Numbered from the stretch's first letter, positions 1 through 11,890 are shown. The stretch is 64,000 bases of DNA from Isoetes taiwanensis (GCA_021234155.1 JAJEKV010000001.1:38050826-38114825), one strand, 5' to 3'. The notes: generated by a model not told the origin, from the letters alone. Program-made: numbers and translations.

Positions 1-984
1 AATGATTGTGCTCTATTTCGTAATGAGTACAAGCATATGAATAGAATAGAATAGAATAGAATAGTCCAAAATGCAAAGAACCAAGATATGTTGACCACAT
101 GAAAACAAAAGTGCCTAAGAAGGTGTTGAGTCATATGCCAATCATCCCTCGACTACAACACATGTTTAGGTCACCATCACTAGCAGCATTTATGGATTTC
201 CATGCCATCGGGAGTAAAGATGGCATAATGAGAACTTCTGCAGACAGCAAAGCTTTGAGGCACATTGAAGACAAATGGCCAATTTTCAAGGACGAACCAA
301 GAAACATACGCCTTGCACTTGGGACGGATGGTATTTGTCCATTTGGTACAATGTCATCCTCACATAGTATTTGGCCCATTATTGTTGTTAACTACAACAT
401 TCCACCTTGGATGGCAACTAAGCCTGGGCATATGATGTTGACACTAATTGTACCAGGTATTTAGATGTTTTAGTTATAACATATTTCTATAGTGCATTAT
501 GTTTTTATGCATTTTTCTCATATATTTTTCAATCGTTATCAATAGGGAAGTATCAAGTAAAGAATATGGACGTTTACATGGAACCTCTTGTTGAGGAGCT
601 AAAGACATTGTGGAAAGGCATAAAAATGTACGACATTGTGAAGGCACCCCATGTTTTTACATTTCATAGGAACTTATCTTTCACGATCCATGATTATCTT
701 GGGTTTAATGTAGCCTGAGGTACTTTGATCAGTTTTAGTGTCTCTCTTTGGTTAAATAATGTATTAATACTTATTTACGGGTCATAAAAAATGGTTTACA
801 AGGGGCATCAAAAGTATTTGCCACATGGTCATTCTCTTTGTGGTAATGACATAACAAACCAACCAAGAGTACTAACTCCTCAAGATTGGTTGGAAAAATG
901 GAACAATAACACCTCCATCGGGAATGAAGAGATTGTCAATATTCTATCGACTAGACTATTGGTGTGACCTGAAGATTGTACATT
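1..984 (+). pseudogene. CACTA tnp2 transposase, N-terminal/catalytic part (segment 1)
   Basis: Encodes the transposase that cuts CACTA ends. The frame reads NDCALFRNEYKHM from base 1, is broken by the microsatellite at 38-64, resumes with PKCKEPRYVDHMK and runs through IPRLQHMFRS and HIEDKWPIFKDEPRNIRLALGTDG to NYNIPPWMATKPGHMMLTLIVPG. That is the conserved core of the Transposase family tnp2 domain. After a short AT-rich intron (about 463-545) comes GKYQVKNMDVYMEPLVEEL, and from 791 MVYKGHQKYLPHGHSL. The last exon reaches RLDYWCDLKIVHLLDP, where the LINE is inserted. The microsatellite and the LINE make this copy non-functional. Assignment to tnp2 is firm. Intron borders are approximate. Confidence 0.85.
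38..64 (+). repeat. (GAATA)n microsatellite inside tnp2 exon
   Basis: About five tandem GAATA units interrupt tnp2 between ..EYKHM and PKCKEPRY, which adjoin in intact relatives. The same pentamer is the 3' tail of a LINE family present twice elsewhere in the window (25962-26018 and 54081-54196). This tract may therefore be an extremely short, tail-only LINE insertion rather than slippage. No target duplication is clear. Confidence 0.8.
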
Positions 985-997
985 TGTTGGATCCAAT
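984..997. repeat. Target-site duplication, left copy, of LINE-1
   Basis: TTGTTGGATCCAAT occurs here and again directly after the poly(A) tract at 19469-19482. It encodes part of the conserved tnp2 stretch HLLDPMHIF. Keeping one copy and removing 998-19482 restores an open tnp2 frame across the junction. Confidence 0.95.
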
Positions 998-1646
998 TTT
1001 TCCGTCGGTATAGTCATTGAGATGGGACACGTCATCAACAGCGCCAATTTTCTTGAATTCTTTGTCTTTTGTGATTCAAACTCGTTCTTGATTTGATTCA
1101 CCAAAGAAATCACTGTTTGATCCGAATTTGCCCTCCCCAATCTGCTGGCCTTGTAGAGGCCCAGCATTATCTGATTTCCTCATCTTTTTCTCTATGCATG
1201 GATACAAAATTTTTCACGGTTCTGAATCAGGATCATAGAATCACCTGTGGTTTTTTAATTGGATCATCTGCCGAGCTTTGGGACAGTCTTATTCTCAATC
1301 AGTTTTTCCCAGATCACCTGTTTGAGCCGGAATACTCAATTGTACCATCTTCAGAAGAATTTGAAGCCGAGATGATTGAAGCTTGGGTGCTAGAATTTAC
1401 AGGCAACAAGAACATCTCAGCAACTGCAACTTTTTAGGTACATTGTGGATGGACAGAGAACAAAATTATGGTTAAAATTTTCTCAGAATGATTCAGTTAG
1501 ATTCAATCCGTGCTCCTGAGTACCTCTGGCAATTTTATGGTATTTCTATCCCTTTAAGCTGTTAGATAGAATTTTTTTCCCCCTGATCTCTCTCTCACTG
1601 CTTTAGCCTCCATAGCCTCGGACAGACTTCCCCCTTTTCTGTATTT
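998..1646 (+). other. LINE-1 5' leader
   Basis: The stretch between the LINE insertion point and the first ORF1 codon at 1647. A reading frame at 1093-1437 (114 codons) has no recognisable domain. Plant L1 elements carry their internal promoter here, but I see no defined promoter motif. A pyrimidine-rich tract (about 1570-1640) lies just upstream of ORF1. Confidence 0.55.
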
Positions 1647-3701
1647 ATGGCGATTTTCCCCCAAAAAAATAAACTTTTTCAAGGCCCGTCAGCCCTAAAT
1701 TCAAATTCTCTTTCGATCCTTCATAATTTCATGCTCCTTCCTGCTGCTCAAAGGGACGCTCTTCTCTCTCAGTTAAGTGCATTCCATCTTGATCCATCAA
1801 AAATTATCAAATTCGGGGATTTTGCTAACCAAGACCCTCTGTCAAAAGATATGCATCACTTCAGCCATTTCGCTCCGAACTGGGACACTCTTGCTCTGGA
1901 CCAAAGGGGATCCCAGACTTTACCAAGATTGGATGCAAATGGGGTACCTTTACCTTTATTTCCATGACCAACACAACCAATGATCTCGGATGAAGAACTT
2001 GCCTCTGAGTTTGAATATCAACAATCAAGAGCCCCCACAAATATCCAGCTATTTAGAGGTATTCACCTAAACTCGCCTTTGATTGCTTCCAAAATTGAAT
2101 CTTTTTCCAAGGTTGCTGTTGTTGTCAAAGTGGATTCTGTTGGGTTAAAAATAGAAAAGCTCTGGGACCATCTCTTGAGGCTACACAAGGGTGTTGTCAT
2201 AAACTCTATTTACTGGTTAAATTTCCCCTACATTATGGTGGAATGTGGCTGCTCCAGGACCTCAAACTATTTACTGAAGCTTGGCCTCACTACCTGTGAT
2301 ACATTCCAAGTTTCTTTCCTAAAATGGAATGCCACCCTGCCTCTGAGCGAATTCAGAAAATATCATATTGCTTCTGTCACTATGAGTGAATTAAGTCCCA
2401 TTTACTGGAATGAAGATTGCTTCTCCTCCATTTTTAATTCCATTGGCACCTACCTTACCACAGAATATTCTTCATTCAAACCTCCCAAATGCTTCATACA
2501 GCTAGATATCACCAAAATCATCCCTACTGCCATATCATTCCTGGACTTCTTTGGAAAGACATCTACCTTACAACTTAGATGGGTAGGTTTACCAAATCAT
2601 TGCCAGAGTTGTAACTCTAGACATAAGATTGGCATTGAATGTTTCCTTCCTGACAAGGAAACAAATCATAATGATCCTCAGGAAAAAGGAATTGCTATCT
2701 CTGAGCAATCCAAACAAACAGGCATTAACATACCATTTCAAAATGCTCCACCTCCTCAAAAAGAATGGAGCAAAGTAAATGGCAGTGCTAGGAGAATTCA
2801 GAAACATAGGGAATTCAGGAACTGGGCACAGCAGAAAAATCATGATCTCCCCAATAATTCCCAAGTACCCTTCAGAACATCAACTTCTGACAAACATATG
2901 GGAATTAAGGTTCTAAACAAAGGAATTTCCATCAAGGAAAATCGACCAGTTGAAGATATGGAAAAGCCAACTCTGAAAACCAGGCAGCAAAATGAGTCTA
3001 CAAAAGTACCATCTCAAGGTGTTCCACAAATAAATAAGGCAAACATTGAGCACAACAGAAACATGCTCAATGGCAAAGGCAAGGCACCTCTTCTGCCTCC
3101 AAGAATTGATCTCCACAGGACCCTATCAAATATCCTAAAGGATTCTAAGAGCAACACCCGCCATCAACACTTATCAAGCAAAACTACTCGGGATATTCCA
3201 ACTGGAAACAAAAGGGTCTCAGTCTCAACTACATCAAAAAACATAACTGAGACAGAAGGTTTGAATGGAGTTTCATTAATTAATGAAAAAGGTATTGAAC
3301 ATACTGAAGGAAACATACAGCATGGTTCCACAAGTGCAAATGTCTCCTCACAAAATATGGATATCCAGAACAATGAACATGCTGCAGATATTGACAGTGA
3401 CCTCAGTGACATAGAAGTGTCAAACTCTTTTGCCATTCTTGCAGATATATCAGACGATCCAGATGTTAATAATTATGTAGATGTTATATGCAAAGGTCTC
3501 AACTTGCCAACTCCCCACCACACTCAGGCTCCTATTACATCAATCATTCACTCCATCCCCCCCACCACTACACTCTCACCTGAAATAGAATCTGCAGCCC
3601 CCCTCCTGCACGTTGACTATGATATTACCTCACACTCAACTCCTCATTCATCTAAAACTTCAGCCATTTCCCGAGATAGCTCTCAGCCTACGAGGAATTA
3701 G
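1647..3701 (+). pseudogene. LINE-1 ORF1 (gag-like nucleic-acid-binding protein), one nonsense codon
   Basis: ORF1 of plant L1 elements makes the RNA-binding partner of ORF2 in the retrotransposition particle. The frame opens at ATG 1647 (MAIFPQKNKLFQG) and meets a TGA at 1965-1967. It continues in the same frame through PTQPMISDEELASEFEYQQ to 3701, so a single nonsense change splits a protein of about 684 codons. The middle (2100-2600) looks like the DUF4283-type domain of plant LINE gag proteins. It ends in the knuckle HCQSCNSRHKIGIEC at about 2596-2642. The rest is hydrophilic, rich in Ser, Thr, Asn and Lys. A frame switch near 3680 probably joins it to the next reading frame. Confidence 0.75.
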
Positions 3702-4378
3702 AGTCGATTATAGTGGCGGACATATTGTTGGAAAAGGTAACTGACAAGGTGCCAGAATCCCCTGAAAATATGTCAGTTGACTTGAAGGATAGATATGAAA
3801 AGGCTAAGGATATATCAAATGTTTGGGAACAAAATTTATGGTGTGCAGACTACCAAGAGCAAACAGAGATATTAGGAGTGCAATGCCAACATGACAAGGA
3901 GAAACAAGCAGACTCTACTCAACATGCATCTTCAGATTCAACACACCTTCAGCAAGTTAATCCCAGGCAAGATCTTTCCATTATAAATGCTGAAGCTAAT
4001 TTGATGGTTAATAATCCTAATAGAGATAATATTATACCCGACTCCATTAACAATACTTCTATGGATACTACTCAACCTGATTGTTGCAAATCAAAATTCT
4101 GGCAATGCTCTCACTATGAGAAATTGTCTGTAGACATGGACTTTGAAGATTCTGACCCTGACAAAGAGAATGCCCTCTCACACCAATTATCAAACACAGA
4201 TAGACTCTGGGATAATGATATCTACCTGAATGCTCATCAGGATAAGACTTCTGTTGATCACTCTATTGCCAAAAAGATCAAAAAAAGAAAAAAAGGGAAA
4301 CATAATTCGGGTGCGCTCTACAATACCCCCCGCAGCCTAATACTGCTTAAATCCAAAAAAGCTGCCAGACTCCATTGA
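3680..4378 (+). pseudogene. LINE-1 ORF1 C-terminal part or second small ORF
   Basis: An open stretch in another frame starts just after an in-frame TAG at 3677 and overlaps the end of ORF1. There is no ATG near its start, which favours a frameshifted continuation of ORF1 over an independent gene. The product is very hydrophilic (many Asp, Asn, Gln, Ser) and ends in a basic run near 4268-4300 (AKKIKKRKKGKHN). That could bind nucleic acid or direct nuclear import. It stops 36 bases before the ORF2 ATG at 4414. No known domain is recognised. Confidence 0.5.
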
Positions 4379-4413
4379 TTGATTCCCCTAGGTTGCCTTT
4401 GCCTAATTTATTC

Positions 4414-6333
4414 ATGAAGATCCTTAGTTGGAATCTAAGAGGCATAAAGGGCCCACTGAAAAGGAGAAGAGCCATCTCCCAAATTAGGAGTTATGATGCA
4501 GACATCATTCTGCTTCAGGAGCTAAGGCTCCCCAGCTTTGAGTGCTCCAATCTCTCAGATTGGATTGGTCCAGGTTTTTCCTCCACATGGATTGAAGCAA
4601 CTGGAACCTCAGGAGGGCTCTGCATTATTTGGAGACACCTAACTCATATCTCTGTCTACACTAGCCCTTGCAGATCATGGCAATCAGTTATATTTAAGCA
4701 TAATGACTCCAAATTTGGTGTGATAAATGTTTATGCCTCTATTGAGTCGAGATCCAGAGCTAACACCTGGCTCAATGTAAACAATTACATTGCATCTCAG
4801 GATTGTGATACCTGGATTATGGCAGGGGACTTTAACAACACCCCTACATGGGATTTGAAAATTGGGAAAAATCTCAACATGTCCTCTGTTGAAAGAACTC
4901 AATGGGATCAAATGCTGGACAGCCATTTTCTTCAGCACATCCCATCTTCCACCTCAGTCTACACATGGTCTAATAAGCAAGAAGGGAGTAACAGAGTCTA
5001 TTGTGCACTTGACAGGCTTTACATAAACAACACTTATAATGAGATTTGGAATAATTGTCTAGTGTACAGTGATGAGTGTACTTCAATATCTGATCACCAG
5101 CCTCAGTTCTTTACAACCAATCTTATGCTCTCCATCAAAAGGCATGGTAATACACCCTTTAAATTGAACTGCAGCCTCCTAGATTCTGAATCCTTCTGTA
5201 CAGATTACATTGCATACTATGCCACTCTTCCCAAGGTCAGATCTACAAATTCTATGAGAACCTTCTATGCCAATATTAAAAATTCTAAGGCCTGGATTAA
5301 ACAATGGTCAAAGAACTTTCATGAGATCAAGCAGGCAGAAAAGAAATCTTATCTGCAGGAAATGAAGGAGGTTAGGATCAATCTGCAAAATGACCCCTTC
5401 AATATTGAGCTTCATAGAAAAGAAGGAAGTCTAGAAATGGTAATTAAAACCATTGAAGAGCTAGAAGCTAAAGGTGCATCTATCAGGTGTAAACTTAAAT
5501 ACTTATCTAACATGGATCATGGAAACTCAAGGTTCTTCTACAAAGTTGCTAAGTCTAGGCTTATGAAAAGTCAACTTATCTCAGTCAATGATGGAAATGA
5601 TAACACCATTACAGATCAAAAAGAAATTTCCAACTTCTTCTGCTCGAACTATGCTAATATTTTTTCCCAACCCTCAGACAATCAAGTCCAGATTGCAGAA
5701 GCTAAATCTTTTACTGATTTGATTGAAACTAATGGTTTACAAAGTAACATTGCCATGACCCCTGCAATGGAGGCAATTCCAAATGTTGAGGAGATTGTTT
5801 CCACCCTAAAAAGTCTTGCAAAAGGTAAAAGTCCAGGTCCTGATGGGCTACCCTCAGAATTTTTTATTAGATTTTGGGAAATTCTTAAAGATGACTTTGT
5901 GCATATGATCAAAGGCTTCTGGAACTCGAATCACCTTCATCCTTCTCTTTCATCTGGCCTTATTACACTAATTCCCAAGGTTGACAATCCTCAATCCTTC
6001 TCTGAATGGAGGCCTATTTCTCTGACAAACTCCACCTATAAGGTGTGTGCCAAAATCATAGCCAACAGGATCAAATCTCATCTCCAAGATGCTATTAGCT
6101 TGAATCAATCTGCCTTCCTCCCCAACAGATTCATCCTAGATAACTACATTGCAGCCATGGAAGGAATGCACTGGAATAATCTTACTAAGCAAAACTGTAT
6201 TCTGCTCAAGCTAGATTTCTCCAAAGCTTTTGACACTGTTAGGTGGAACTTTTTAGAATTTTCTCTTCAAAAGCTTGGCTTCAGTGAAAAGATTATTAAG
6301 CTTATTTTGGGCCTAAACTCCAGATCTCAATCA
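4414..6333 (+). pseudogene. LINE-1 ORF2, endonuclease and N-terminal reverse transcriptase
   Basis: Start chosen at ATG 4414 (MKILSWNLRGIKGP), the usual beginning of plant L1 ORF2. The APE-type endonuclease shows SWNLRG, LLQELRL (catalytic Glu), MAGDFNNT and SDHQP, ending near 5105. A linker follows, then reverse transcriptase motifs: GKSPGPDGLPSEFF (about 5824-5865), LIPKVDNPQSFSEWRPISL, SAFLPNRFILDNY, and LDFSKAFDTVRW with the first catalytic Asp (about 6211-6245). The frame is cut at 6333 by the DNA transposon and resumes at 16772. Removing the insert and one ATCA copy joins the halves in frame. Confidence 0.92.
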
Positions 6334-6360
6334 GGGTGCAAAATCGGTACTGGGTAGCAG
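6330..6360 (+). repeat. Left terminal inverted repeat with ATCA target duplication
   Basis: ATCA (6330-6333) is followed by GGGTGCAAAATCGGTACTGG. The outer 13 bases match the complement of 16755-16767 with one mismatch; similarity continues loosely for about 15 more bases. Confidence 0.85.
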
Positions 6361-6739
6361 AAATCACCGTCCGGACGCTGCTTACAAGTGCTTAAAATCG
6401 GTGTGTTTTAAACACGACGTGCGTGATTGAAGTATTGACATGTAGGGTGCGCGCCCGTCAAATGACAGGCTGAGAGAATCATGAACATGTTTGGTGCCGG
6501 AAACATGAATGCCTGTAGCCCGCCATATTCCTGGATGGCGGGCTAACCCATCTTGAATTCAAGCAAAATGGAGGGACTAATTGTTTCCAAGAATTGCCTG
6601 AACCGAAATTCAACAATTTGCCCTCAACAATTCAGCAATACACAGAAATCCGGGATAGATGAAACCCAATTCCTCTCCCCGTTCAATTTACAGAGCCATT
6701 GATGCAGCAAGGAAGAGAGACAGAGGCAGAGATTATATG

Positions 6740-7390
6740 CAAAGAAGGTAGCAATGAAGAAGAATTCCCCTTCTAAAGATTCGCCTTCAAAGACTTAATA
6801 AGAAATTGAGACCGAAAGTGACCGCGAGAATAAGAGAAATTTCAGGAGAAATTTATGAAGTATTCAACCAAATCAAGACAAATGTTGATGACAATGACAA
6901 AGGCCGCATCCTTTGAGTCTTCTTTTGAGGGCAAGGGATTTACCAATTGCTTCTATAAAGAAATCTAAGCAGGTTACTATGGCCGAGCAAATGGTGAAGA
7001 ATTTGAAGGAAACAATGCAAGAACATAAGTTTGAGAGGAATTATGACATGCTTCGCGGCAAGGAAGTCCACCCCGATAATGGCAAAGAAGCAGTACAAAT
7101 GGTGTCAAGCCATTGAATCAAGCGAAGTGGCGGATTGCTCAAAGATCCCCGGAAAAACAATTTCAAATGCTTTTCAAAGAAGGGTGCAAGCTAACAAAGG
7201 GGAAGGACCTTGGTCAATGTTCGAGGAGGAGGAAGCGGATGGATAGCATGTTAGATCACAATAGAGAAGTCAAGTTATCAAGTTTCGACGACGAGAAAAT
7301 ACAAGAGTTTCTCCATACAAGAAAGACGAGGAGGAAGTATGTATCGAGACAGAATAAAGATGGAACATCCAATTCACCTTCTTGAAGTCA
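6740..7390 (+). pseudogene. Transposase N-terminal coding remnants of the 10.4-kb element
   Basis: Several short overlapping frames (6913-7116, 7031-7246, 7113-7385) are rich in Lys, Glu and Arg, such as MAEQMVKNLKETMQEHKFERNYDMLRGK and FQRRVQANKGEGPWSMFEEEEADG. They look like one decayed hydrophilic, partly coiled-coil N-terminal region read in shifting frames. A possible splice donor (AAG|TAAGT context, about 7393) and an acceptor (TTCTACCTCAG, about 7486) follow, just before the LINE insertion. Placement in the transposase rests on position and strand only; no domain is recognised. Confidence 0.4.
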
Positions 7391-7734
7391 GCCAAGTAAG
7401 TATTCATCCTATATTGTAGTGTTCATTATATGTAGCATTTATTTGGCATTCACACGATTTCCCTGCGATTTGCAATTCTACCTCAGGTTTAGAGAGGAAG
7501 GAAGGAAGGAAGGAAGTTACTTTTATCGTCCCACGGAGACCAATCGGTCTATGGGACCCAATACAAAACGCTAAAGAAGCGGATTACCGCCGGATTAAAA
7601 AACCCCCACTCAAGGGTTTTCGAGGGAAAACCGTGGCGACAAAGAATCACCTGCCGACAAACCGCGGCTAATCATATAAAATGCGTAAAACATCCCAATA
7701 TATACAGCCATGCACCACCCCCGTGAGTGCCTAG

Positions 7735-10700
7735 TCACGGACAGCCAGCGGGGCAAAGGTGACCTCGCAGTCCATTACCTCCGGATGTATGACCCGTGGC
7801 ACGTGATCTTGTGGTGTGTTCATCAGCAAATGCAAGGGCACGCCCAGCCGCATTACTAAGGGAGCGTGACCGCCCAAACTGACCAACGCCGGGCAACCTC
7901 GAAAGTGTGAGACTCATCCTCAACGGCACCCGCTTGGATAAAGACCGACAGAGTCTGCCCCGGCGGGGCTCCCCAATCCACCCGCCCGCCTCGGCGCGAA
8001 GATGGTGGGCACCTGTGCGAATGGAGGCAATGAGCCCGCGCTTTTTTGGGGGTACCGGGAACGCAGGTAGAGCCGGTGGCCCTGCCAACACGGGTTGATG
8101 TGCTCCTTGTAATGGGCCATTTTGACCTCGCTCTAGAGCAATGGGATCCCGAGCTTGCCAAGGAAACAAGCATCTAGGTACTCCCGCAGTCGCCACGACG
8201 GGCATTTGCGCCCGGTTTGTCGACCATCGTGCTCCTGCACGTTCCATCCGGGCGAACCAGCGATCTCTTACCCCTCCAACAGGCCCTAAGCCGCTGCGGA
8301 CTCATGGCCACATGTAAGCAGAAAAAAGGGAGCCGAGCATCACCCATAGTAACCACTTTCTGAAAATAGACGATGTGTGTCTATCAAGGGCTGCCCGCTG
8401 AAGCGGCAAGAATCCAGTTTTCTGCAGCAGAATCTGATAGGGGACTGAAGGTTTCACCTCAAGTGCCCGTGCCAAAATGCCTTCCTCGCACCTGCTCCAA
8501 GTCATTCCAGGTCGTCAAAGAGACGCCGCCCCAAAACCTCGACCCGCATACAGAAGGACGGGCTCGACCCGCCCGGAACAGATGTGACCGATGGCCCCAA
8601 TCATATAGCTCTGCCGGGTGACTGTTGTTCCTGCATTGCATAAAAAGCGCTTTCCGGCCTGGCTGTCACCCAGAAGCGGATAGACGCCCAGCCAGAGCGA
8701 GAGGAGGGGGGAACTCCACCCCTAGGTACTTGTAGGTGGGCGTGGACGCCCATGTGCCGCCCCCGATATGTGAGTGCGGGGAGGCATGGGGTGACGTGGA
8801 AGAGGATATGAGAACCACCCGGTCTTGGCCAAATTGACGGCGCATGTCTGTAGCCCGACAAAATGTATCTAGGGCATCCAGTGAGACCGCGATATCTTAC
8901 GGGGTGTGGGCCAAGAAGGCCAACATCGTCGCGATAGATGAGCCGGGCGGATGACCCGGTGCAAAAGATGTATGCCATCCCCCATGCTCGCAGAAGCCGT
9001 GGCTCTAACCGACAATGTAGAGGCCAAAAAGTGTCGGGCGAGAGGGGCAACCCCGCCGGACCTCGAGCACTTGGTAAATGCTTGGCCCGTCAACGATCCC
9101 GCCAAAACAACTCTCATACAACCTCAGATATGGCATTCTCGACATGCGCGGGAGCCCCAGTTGACGCAGCTCTAGCCCACAACTTTTCGGGGGGACCGTG
9201 ATCAAAAGCCTTTTGGCGAAGTCCACAAAGCAAAGAATACAAGTCCAGCCGGTGATTCCGCCGTCTTCAATCGGTGCCCTAGCCGTAAAGATATGGTCAA
9301 TCGCTGAGTGGCGGGGTCGAAAGCCCCGCCTGTGTGAGGGCTCGCGACATCGGGCCGCCTCCGCCGGGTCAATCGCTGCTCGAGAATGCCAGCCCAACGG
9401 TTTGGCAAATACCGAATCGACCATGATCGTCCGTAATTGGCCGGACAAAGGTGGGTCGCCCGCTTTGTGAATGGGAACAACCCCGCCAGGGTCCATTGTC
9501 GGGGAAACCCTCCCCGCAATGCTCGTTGAGCGGGGTAGTGAGGACCCGGCACAAGCGGCCGCCCAGCCCACTTGAGTAACTCGGCCCGCATACCATCGAG
9601 GTCACCGCCTTCCCATTAGCTAGCCGTTCTGTGCCCCTCCTCAACATCCTCATCCACGAGAACCAATGGGGGCCATCCCGGGGGGTATGGGCGCACGCTG
9701 CCCCCCGGGCGGGTCATAGAGCTGCCGCAAGCACTGCTCCCACCGCCTCGGGTGTGATGTCCCCCGTAGGGCGGGCTGGCCTTCAAGCACTCAAGGCCAA
9801 AAGGTTCGAGGATGAGTGTCCGTCCAGCCAACATCTCCCCCGATGCGAGGCAAGGTACCGCGCTTTGTGTCCTTCGATGGGCGCTGCATCGCGGTGGTGG
9901 CTCGCAGCTGGTACTGGATCCGTGGATGTGACGGAGCCGCCAGCTATGTTTTACAACCGCATCAAACCATCGGTTACGCGGGAATGTTGTCGACTTCGAA
10001 GGGCGACGGGGGTTCGCCAGCATTCCGGCCCGCCGTGATCCCGTGAATAATAGCGAAGTCACCGGGTCCGCTCGGGCCGCTTCTAGTGTGGAGGTCTGCA
10101 GAACTACCGGGAGGGCGCTCATGAGCATCTTGGCCAGAAGTCCTCTCAGCTCGCCATAATCGAAGTCTCAACCGAGGACTGGGCGAGGGGCGGCATAGTG
10201 GGGGTCTCAAGCGCTCGCCAAACCAGGTCCAAATAAAGTGGGAGGTGATCTCGAGTCGACCTCCTCATCCCCGACCGCTCTGTGCCCACCCTAAACGACC
10301 GATGAGATGCATATCTTGCGCAACTACAAGCACATAGTCCACCACACTAGACCCTCCCCCGATTGTCCCGTCTCGCATGTGCACTTGCGAGAATCGGCCA
10401 CCGCGGAAAGGCCATTGCAAATTATCAAGTCAAAAATGCCACATAGCAGAGCAACGTCACAAAGCGAGTGACTGGCCGCCATCCGACCCGCGGCCAGCTA
10501 TGGCTGGGCGAGCCGCAGGACATCGTCGCCGGGGGGTCAAGTCGCATGGGCTGCTCTACTCCCGTCCGTGCATTGAAATCTCCAAGAAGGACGACCCTAC
10601 CCAACCGCTGATGCCGGGCCAGATGTCATCATATAGATCGACATACGGGTCCATCCTATCCCAGACGGGTGGTCGCGATAGAAGGTGCCTTTGTCTGAGG

Positions 10701-11036
10701 GAAATAACAGCGGCTAGAAAAAGAGGGTTGCCACGGTATTATGCACACCCAACCCGAAGTACCACAGGTGTCTGTCCTTCCTCGAGGGTAACCTGAATGT
10801 GCCAAGGTTGTCCCAGAGTAGCAAGCCACTCCACCATGACCCCGGGCCGTCCCGCATGCGTATTGAAGACCGAGAAATGTTGGTAACCCCAAGAAATCAG
10901 GTAGCCTGCGTGGTCCAAAGATGCTCCCATGTTCCATGAGGAAGATGAGATCCATACCGGCCGCCACGGAGTTCGGGATCGTCCCCCTTTCGCCAAGGGA
11001 AGCCTCGACAGCTCCATGAGACCACCCGAGACACAA
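7735..11036 (-). pseudogene. LINE-A ORF2 remnant (endonuclease, reverse transcriptase, C-terminal domain)
   Basis: Reading on the minus strand, the endonuclease start lies at about 11036-10650 (NSVAAGMDLIFLMEHGS, matching NSVAADMDLIFLMETWEHA in LINE-B). Reverse transcriptase motifs lie at 9571-8900: VPIHKAGDPPLSGQLRTIMV, FRPRHSAIDHIFTARA, CFVDFAKRL, GCPSRPTLFGLYI and IYRDDVGLLG, where the usual YADD is altered to YRDD. The C-terminal part to 7735 retains GAVEDESHT, equivalent to GAMEDECHT in LINE-B. Motifs fall in at least four frames, so this is a dead gene. A stop at about 7735 ends the C-terminal frame. Confidence 0.75.
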
Positions 11037-11046
11037 TTCCTATTTG

Positions 11047-11240
11047 TCAGCAGGGATGGTATGCGCAGCCTGAGTCGCGGGGGGAGGACGGGAAGCAGAG
11101 GCTGAGTGAGAAGTAGATGGAGCGGAGGCAGCCTGTGGCTGAGAGGGTGTGGGCCGCGAGGGAGCAGGAGTAGGAGCAGGAGAAGGGGGGGCCGTGGTAG
11201 TAGCGAAGTAAGGGGGCGCGTGCGGTACTGCGGGTTGGGG
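11047..11240 (-). pseudogene. LINE-A ORF1 C-terminal Pro/Ala/Ser-rich tail
   Basis: In one minus frame the sequence reads AVPHAPPYFATTTAPPSPAP and then a Ser/Ala/Pro-rich run ending AAHTIPADK before a stop. LINE-B has the same kind of low-complexity Ala/Thr/Pro tail just upstream of its endonuclease (56367-56630). The element ends within this tail, which marks the 5' truncation point. Confidence 0.55.
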
Positions 11241-11258
11241 TCATGGGTCCGCAGCTAG

Positions 11259-11890
11259 ATGTGTCGTCGGAAAATGTGCATCCTGCCTCGAACCAATCCT
11301 GCGGAGAATCCTCATATCAAAATTGCATTGCAGACTTTTGAGAGGTTGAAACCTAGTTTTGTAAGGAGGATGCGTGAGAGGCATACATGCTGTTGCATTT
11401 ACCACTTGAAGTTTGAATACATCATGCAAGGATTGAACAGGCTGAGAAAATCGGGTGGAGTTCATGACAATTGCAACCGCCATCGTGGAGATTTGTGGCC
11501 CGGCCCGTAATGTGCAGCCAAGGAGCATACAATCAAGTGTACCAGTGATTTATGGAGACAAGTGGTCTGCAGCAAAGGTGATGATGAGGAGTGGTTTGAT
11601 CATAACTGCTTGATGTTGGCGTGTAAAAAATGTGGATTGGATAGAATTAGAAAATGTCCACAGGAAATGGATGGCACGGGTTCAGTACTAGTTAATTGGA
11701 AGACATTTGAAAAGCAACCCGTGGACCGGTGACAGAGAATTCAGGGGATCCAAGAAAGGCTTTGAGGTACAAACTGCCTTGAGATTAGTACGTAAGGAGG
11801 ACGAAGTCCCAAAGAATTTCAAGAGGAAGTGAAGAAGGTAATATCGATTTTGTTCCACACAATTACATAGCACATTGGCAGGCCAATCGC
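11259..11890 (+). pseudogene. Transposase cysteine-rich exon of the 10.4-kb element
   Basis: The frame reads KMCILPRTNPAENPHIKI, then ERHTCCCIYHLKFEYIMQGLN, then after an in-frame stop (11508-11510) CTSDLWRQVVCSKGDDEEWF, HNCLMLACKKCGLDRIRKC and VLVNWKTFEKQP. The spaced Cys pairs and CxCxYH followed by a W-K-T-x-E strand resemble the zinc-binding N-terminal half of a widespread eukaryotic transposase family whose C-terminal half carries SDD..HD and HGKG motifs. Both further motifs occur downstream. Several stops and a shift near 11750 show decay. The tail (FVPHNYIAHWQANRF) fits the H-x-x-x-HW motif before the catalytic core. Confidence 0.6.

Larger units (their letters stand above)
7495..11245 (-). 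mobile_element. LINE-A: GC-rich, 5'-truncated copy of the (GAATA)n-tailed LINE family
   Basis: A minus-strand non-LTR retrotransposon inserted in the transposase gene. Its 3' end on the plus left side has a (GGAA)n tract (7495-7515) and a 3' UTR that resembles LINE-B at 54196-54330: a short match GAGACCAAT.GG.CTATGGGACCCAA, then a run of A and C around CAAGGGTTTTCGAGG. It runs up through ORF2 remnants and ends near 11245 inside the Pro/Ala/Ser-rich tail of ORF1, so it is 5'-truncated. GC content and CpG density are far above the flanks. It is frameshifted throughout. Target duplication not found. Confidence 0.8.

Noticed and set aside
1093-1437. 114-codon frame in the LINE 5' leader as a gene
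   Set aside because: No domain, no conserved motif, and inside the region expected to be untranslated leader.
7495-11245. GC-rich island taken as bacterial or organellar DNA
   Set aside because: Minus-strand frames contain LINE endonuclease and reverse transcriptase motifs and a 3' UTR shared with LINE-B; no bacterial gene organisation.
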